From the NCBI GenBank assembly GCA_907163345.1, contig CAJQUN010000051.1, positions 2,914,001-2,978,000 of the forward strand: a stretch of DNA of 64,000 bases, in the 5' to 3' direction. Below are positions 59,564-64,000 of this stretch, piece by piece. The DNA is from Haberlea rhodopensis. Its lineage: Eukaryota > Streptophyta > Magnoliopsida > Lamiales > Gesneriaceae. Below the pieces are notes generated by a model. It was given only the letters and a program-made list of their open reading frames with translations, did no database searches and had not been told where the DNA came from. The position numbers and the translations under genes are program-made. Position 1 is the first letter of the stretch. The number at the start of each line of letters is the position of its first letter.

Positions 59564-60844
59564 ATGCTCAGAAGAGAGGAGCCCATTCTCGAGCCTTTCG
59601 ATCCGGAGATAGAAAGAACTTTACTTAGGCGATTACGAGAAGCTCGAGCGATGGCTGATAATAACGAAGCACAGCACCCTAGATCGATGATGGACTTTGC
59701 GCAACCGGCATTTCATGGATCGTTGTCTAGTATTACGAGGCCGACGATTCAAGCGAACAATTTTGAGATCAAGCCGGCATTCATACAAATGATTCAGCAC
59801 TCGGTTATATTTGGGGGAGCAACTACGGATGATCCGAATAATCACATCTCCAACTTTTTGGAGATTTGTGACACATTCAAACATAATGGCGTCTCTGACG
59901 ACGCCATCAGGTTAAGACTTTTTCCCTTTTCATTACGAGACAAAGCTAAGTCATGGTTGAATTCCCTACCTGCAGGTTCTATAACAACATGGGAGGGGAT
60001 GACGAAAGCGTTTTTGTCAAAGTACTTTCCCCCTTCCAAGACGGCAAAGATGCGGAACGATATCACAACTTTTGGGCAGTTTGACCCCGAGACATTGTAT
60101 GAAGCGTGGGATCGTTTTAAGGAGTTGTTGAGGAGATGCCCACACCATGGTCTACCCATATGGCTGCAGGTACAAACGTTCTATAACGGTTTATTTTCTG
60201 CTAACCGTTCCATGATTGATGCAGCATCTGGGGGATCAATAATGAGAAAGACGCGGGAAGAAGCATATAGCTTGTTGGAGGAAATGGCGTGCAACAGCTA
60301 CCAGTGGCAGTCAGAGAGGAGCACGCCACAGAAGCCAATGGGAGTCCATAAAGTGGACGAGATCACTGCTCTTTCGGCTCAATTAGAAGCCATGAACCGG
60401 AAGATAGACAGCATGGGAGCGGCAGCAATGCAAGCCCAAGCTATCTTCTATGAGCTGTGTGGAGGCGGTCATCCTAGCATCGAGTGTCAGGCAGGTAACC
60501 AGTTTAACCAATCTGTTGAGGCTGTTAATTTTGTAGGTAACAGGCCACCCAACAATTCATACTCGAATTACAACCAACCATGGAGGAACCACCCGAACCT
60601 AAGATGGTCGAACCAGGAGAATGTGCTGAACCCACAACCGCAGGGCGGGTTCACACAAAAGCCGAGTATGGAGGAACTGATGGCAAAGCTGATTTCATCG
60701 ACAGAGGTAAGGATGCAAAATCAAGATGCATCGATCAAGAATTTGGAAGTGCAGATAGGGCAGTTGGCCACGTTGATATCTGGGAGGACGCAAGGTACGC
60801 TCCCGAGTGATTCTGTAAAGAATCCAAAGGAGCCATCAAATTGA
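59564..60844 (+). CDS. gag: Element A2 gag, intact (426 residues)
   Basis: The frame is uninterrupted from MLRREEPILEPFDPEIERT to the end KNPKEPSN. Order: an N-terminal region of about 55 residues, a capsid-like Athila/Tat gag core at about 70-230 (FLSKYFPPSKTAKMRNDI, FKELLRRCPHHGLPIWLQ), the zinc-knuckle-like YELCGGGHPSIEC near 300 (first Cys replaced by Tyr, where A has CELC), and a coiled-coil-like C-terminus. No protease follows, and the frame closes before a spacer. This protein could package both A and A2 RNA. The family is clear; whether this copy is expressed is unknown. Confidence 0.92.
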   Translation: MLRREEPILEPFDPEIERTLLRRLREARAMADNNEAQHPRSMMDFAQPAFHGSLSSITRPTIQANNFEIKPAFIQMIQHSVIFGGATTDDPNNHISNFLEICDTFKHNGVSDDAIRLRLFPFSLRDKAKSWLNSLPAGSITTWEGMTKAFLSKYFPPSKTAKMRNDITTFGQFDPETLYEAWDRFKELLRRCPHHGLPIWLQVQTFYNGLFSANRSMIDAASGGSIMRKTREEAYSLLEEMACNSYQWQSERSTPQKPMGVHKVDEITALSAQLEAMNRKIDSMGAAAMQAQAIFYELCGGGHPSIECQAGNQFNQSVEAVNFVGNRPPNNSYSNYNQPWRNHPNLRWSNQENVLNPQPQGGFTQKPSMEELMAKLISSTEVRMQNQDASIKNLEVQIGQLATLISGRTQGTLPSDSVKNPKEPSN

Positions 60845-61646
60845 GAAGACGAGGAGGTGACAGTCCATCTTGGGACTATAAATTAAGAACTTCCGTTTTT
60901 CCTTCCTCGAGTTTTGTTTTTGATTTCTTGTTTTGATGTGATTTTGTTAGTTTGTTTGTTTTGAGTTTGTCTGGGAATGAATTCGTGTATTTTCTATTGC
61001 AGGTGTGAAAGCAAGAGCAAGTTGGTTGTAGGCGAGGCAATCCAAGAGAAAGATGTTGAGAAAAATTTCAAATTTTGTTTGCTGCTGCTGTCGATCGATC
61101 GAGACAAAATCTTGAACGATCGCCCGATTTTTTTTTAAAAGACATTGTGCCTACTGCCTCGCTCGATCGATCGAGAATTTTTTCCGATCGATCGAGCGAG
61201 AGAAAATTTTGAAAAATAATAGGGCACAGACGCAGCATCCATCACTTTCAAAAATCAATTTTTCTCCTCTCCACAACAGAACCCTAGCCGCCTTTTCAAA
61301 TTCCTTCATCTAATCTCATCATTTTTTCCATCAAATTTAAATTTACTTCAAATCTGGGAAGTAATATTTGTTTTAATGAGATTTTCATTGCAGATTTGAA
61401 GAATTGCAAGGCAAATTGGGTAGAAGTACATCAAAAAGGGAATTCCAAGCCAAGTGCCAAATTTTTCCAAGATCAGATTTTTAAGCGGTAATTGGTTTCC
61501 AATTCTTAAAGATTGTAGCTTTTGGTGAAATTACTTGAATTATAGTCAAATTGGGTTAGGAAGGGATCAATAAGGAGGAAGATTTATAGTGTTGTGTGGT
61601 GATAGTTGGATTTAATTGAGTTAGTTGGGAATCATTTAGCAAGAAA
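60845..61646 (+). other. Spacer between gag and second ORF of A2, with inverted array
   Basis: As in A, a T-rich stretch ends in CTATTGCAG (about 60994-61002) and is followed by two site pairs at about 61092-61200. One site is damaged (TTGAACGATCG). CTGCCTCGCTCGATCG shows the same inverted direction. Confidence 0.7.
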
Positions 61647-62884
61647 ATGTCATCCAGAAAGAGGTCAAAGCAGGCGGAGGCTTCCCAAAAGCAAAAGCAG
61701 GCGGAGGCCACTGTTTGTGAGCCAGGATATGACGAACAGAAATTTCTCAATGCCACAATTGCTGAATTATACCCCACCTACCATAAGAAACCCCTGAGCC
61801 GTGAAAGGGGAATGAGCATGGATAAATTGGAGTGTCCTGTCATTAGGACAGTCCGGCGAAAAGGGTGGTTTCAATTCATTCAGACACCGATTGATGCTGT
61901 GGTGCCACTGGTAAGGGAGTTTTACACAAATCTTCGAGCTGTTAGACCAGGGCACCAAGTAAGTGTTTATGTTCGAGGGAAGGATGTGTTGGTGGATCGA
62001 GCCGCAATCAACAATATTCACCGGATGCCTTTAATTCAAAACTGTGCATACCAAACTTTCAAGAGTAGCAGGATTGACTACGATGAGGTATTGACAGTTA
62101 TTGGCAAGCCGGGAGTGGATTGGCAAAGGAATGATAAAGCAGAACCACAGTTGGTTCTAAAGAAACATTTGAAGCCAGAGGCCCAAGCATGGTTTTCATT
62201 TGTCGCCTCGCGGGTCATGCCTTCGACCCACACTTCTGAGGTGACAAAGGACAGAGCGGTCCTGGTATATGCCATCCTCTCAGGGAAGGAAGTGGACTTC
62301 GGCGAGATCATTAGTGATCACATTGCAGAGATTGGGAGCAGCCCACCGACCTCCGCACTACCGTTTCCATCCACGATCACTGCTTTATGTCAGCGGTACG
62401 GAGTGACATGGGGGGAAGACGAGGAGCTACTTCCACCGAAGCACCGATCATTGTGGACGCTCCACCACCTCCTACGGGTCGACGAAGACCTTCAGACACT
62501 ACACAAGCTGGAGCATCATCCTCTGCTGCAGACCATACACGTGTTACTTTGGACTCTCTTCATAGGGATCTCCAAGATATTCGCCTGGAGCAGCAGAGCA
62601 TTCACAGCATGCAGCGGGACATTCATAGCATGCAGAGAGCATTGCAGATGGACCATGAGCAGGTAGCTCAGCGTCAGATGGAGTTCATGCACTATCAGAG
62701 TGCATGGAACACTGCCATGGCCCAGGGCTTTCCAGGTTTCCAATTCCCGCCGGAGCCACATTTTGCACCTTATCAGCCGCATGCACCTCCACCTTCTGAG
62801 TACCCACCATTTCCGCCATTTCAGGGTGAGGAGCACCACTACCCAGTTCCCCCTCCGGAGCATGATGAGGACGACGATCAGTGA
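61647..62884 (+). pseudogene. Element A2 second ORF, frameshifted
   Basis: The first part (61647 to about 62441) matches the A protein, including VVPLVREFYTNLRAVRPG and the PF20167-like core. A 1-bp deletion near 62441 (CCGAAGCACCG against CCGAAGACACCG in A) shifts the frame, so the original frame runs on to 62666 with foreign residues. The coiled coil, Pro-rich stretch and acidic tail continue in the other frame to TGA 62882-62884. Only the N-terminal two thirds of the protein could be made. Confidence 0.88.
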
Positions 62885-62895
62885 CGATCGTCGTC
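62870..62895 (+). other. Stem-loop over the stop codon, A2
   Basis: Identical to the one in A: a 10-bp perfect stem with loop AGTGAC containing the TGA. Confidence 0.85.
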
Positions 62896-64000
62896 ATGGT
62901 ATGTGTCTTTGCCTTTGCATTTATTTTTCTTGTTCATTGAGGGCAATTCACATGCTAAGTTTGGGGGGGTTTTTGAGTATTTGTATATATATTGCTTTTG
63001 CACATTCTGCTACTTGTCTTGTTTCTTTTCCTAGCATGACTGCATGATGTTGAGACTGATTCATCCTTGAGCATTACCAACAAAAAAGTTTTTTATTGAT
63101 TGAGTTATTCTTGAGAATTGATGAGTTGGAATTCCAACGGTAATACATGATGAAATTAATCCTCATCTAGATAGGAGTCATGGAAATGTTTAACTTGTTT
63201 GTATATATCCTTTGTTAACTATATGTCAAAACTGAGGAATAATTTGAGCACTTATTGAGTCATGATTGAGTGAAGTATGTATTGATTAAATTGAAAATTT
63301 TTGTTAACTATGATGAGTCTTGAGTATCTTAGATAACTCTACAGTTTAGTTGAAAGCACTTTGAGGCGAAATTTATAATTAGGAACTAGACTTGGAGATG
63401 ATTTAGGCGATCTTTGAACCGTTTGAGCCTTTCAAGCCTACCTGGTACACATTATTCCTTAGTGTCCCCTTTTGAGCCTTATTGAAAAAGAATGGTATAT
63501 GCATTGCATATGATTAGACCCCCATTCAACATTCTTGACAACCTCATTATACCTACCTTGGATTGAGCCTAAAAGGAAATTTTTACCCAACCCTAGGGGA
63601 GTATAATGAATCTCATTCATTGCATTAAATTGTTATATGTTGATAAGTTCATTGTGAAAAAAATGAAATGAACAAAAGAATGAGCAAAGAAAAAAAGAAA
63701 AGATGTAGAGAAAAAGCCTTGAAAAGAAAATTTAAATAAGACCCAAAGTGGCCAAGGCTAGAAAATGTGAAGAGAAGCGTAAAATAGTTGAACTGATTTT
63801 ATTATACTCTCTTCTTTGAATTCATCCTACCTTTTCTTTGGAGCCGACACCAAAAGGCCTAACGTTATAAGCTTTTAAGACCTTTTGATCCAAGTCTAGG
63901 GAATAATTACATTAGTGGAGAAGTGCTGGATAGTAAATTTGTAGAGTAATTCAAAGTAATCTTGACTAGGAGTTGATATGGCACATGTTGATCTTAAAGA
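62896..64000 (+). other. 3' region of A2 up to the window edge
   Basis: The first polypurine-like tract CTAAGTTTGGGGGGGTTT is present near 62956-62975. The rest follows A 34437-35550 closely with small indels. No ORF is evident, and the 3' LTR is not reached. Confidence 0.8.

Larger units (their letters stand above)
13494..64000 (+). mobile_element. Element D, old non-coding LTR element, interrupted by E, B and A2 (3' end outside)
   Basis: D has a 5' LTR (13494-15383), a primer site (15388-15400) and internal pieces at 15401-16644, 25605-27183 and 57613-57813. The internal pieces follow the order of the internal region of C (read on the minus strand). Shared stretches include GAGACCATTATGCCGAGC, TGATGCACTATC, and a block with GTGTTGAT that bridges the B insertion. 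No gag or pol is recognisable in it. By comparison with C, about 0.9 kb of internal region and the 3' LTR should follow A2 beyond the window. Confidence 0.75.
57814..64000 (+). mobile_element. Element A2, second Athila-like copy, 3' end outside window
   Basis: It is the same family as A: LTR, tRNA-Asp-type primer site, gag, spacer with inverted array, second ORF and long 3' region. The first five bases to its left are TATAT. The polypurine tract and 3' LTR are not reached. Scattered differences from A show that A2 is an independent and probably older copy. Confidence 0.93.

Overview
The window is a stretch of plant (angiosperm) heterochromatin made almost entirely of nested retrotransposons. 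I see no host gene, tRNA or rRNA. The plant call rests on Athila-type elements with a tRNA-Asp primer site, a Tekay-type chromovirus, plant Copia lineages and a LINE with a zf-RVT-like tail. The sequence alone does not name the species.

Layout. Positions 1-2304 hold the 5' part of a minus-strand Copia element (gag, primer site, LTR), joined through a polypurine tract to the remains of a second copy. Positions 2582-6056 hold a decayed, 3'-truncated minus-strand Copia of another type. Its LTR is split by a complete solo LTR (6101-8033, target duplication ATAAT). Two LINE fragments follow; the second is split by another solo LTR (9158-11215, duplication GCAGC) and resumes to 12453. A fragment of a further LTR (12950-13493) is the site where element D begins (13494) and runs past the right edge.

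D is a non-coding LTR element broken into pieces. Inside it sit E (16645-25604, a young and nearly intact Tekay-like chromovirus), B (27184-57612, an old Gypsy element) and A2 (57814 to the edge). B itself carries A (29324-37333) in its 5' LTR, part of a related element F (41645-45771) in its interior, and C (47246-56359, minus strand) in its 3' LTR. Most boundaries are fixed by target-site duplications: CATAT for A, TTCAT for C, GTAGG/GTAGT for E.

How the parts relate. E encodes a whole gag-pol with one frameshift. D and C share E's LTR ends, primer site and polypurine region but have no recognisable coding sequence, so they look like non-autonomous partners of an E-like element. A and A2 carry gag plus a second protein but no pol, so they also need a helper.

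Most unusual signal. LTRs of two separate Ty3 lineages (E/C/D and both solo LTRs on one side, Athila-like A/A2 on the other) each carry an array of about eight GATCGATC palindromes. These form four pairs, almost always 20-22 bp apart, usually just after a predicted splice acceptor. A and A2 carry a second, inverted two-pair array upstream of their second ORF. B, F and the Copia elements lack it.
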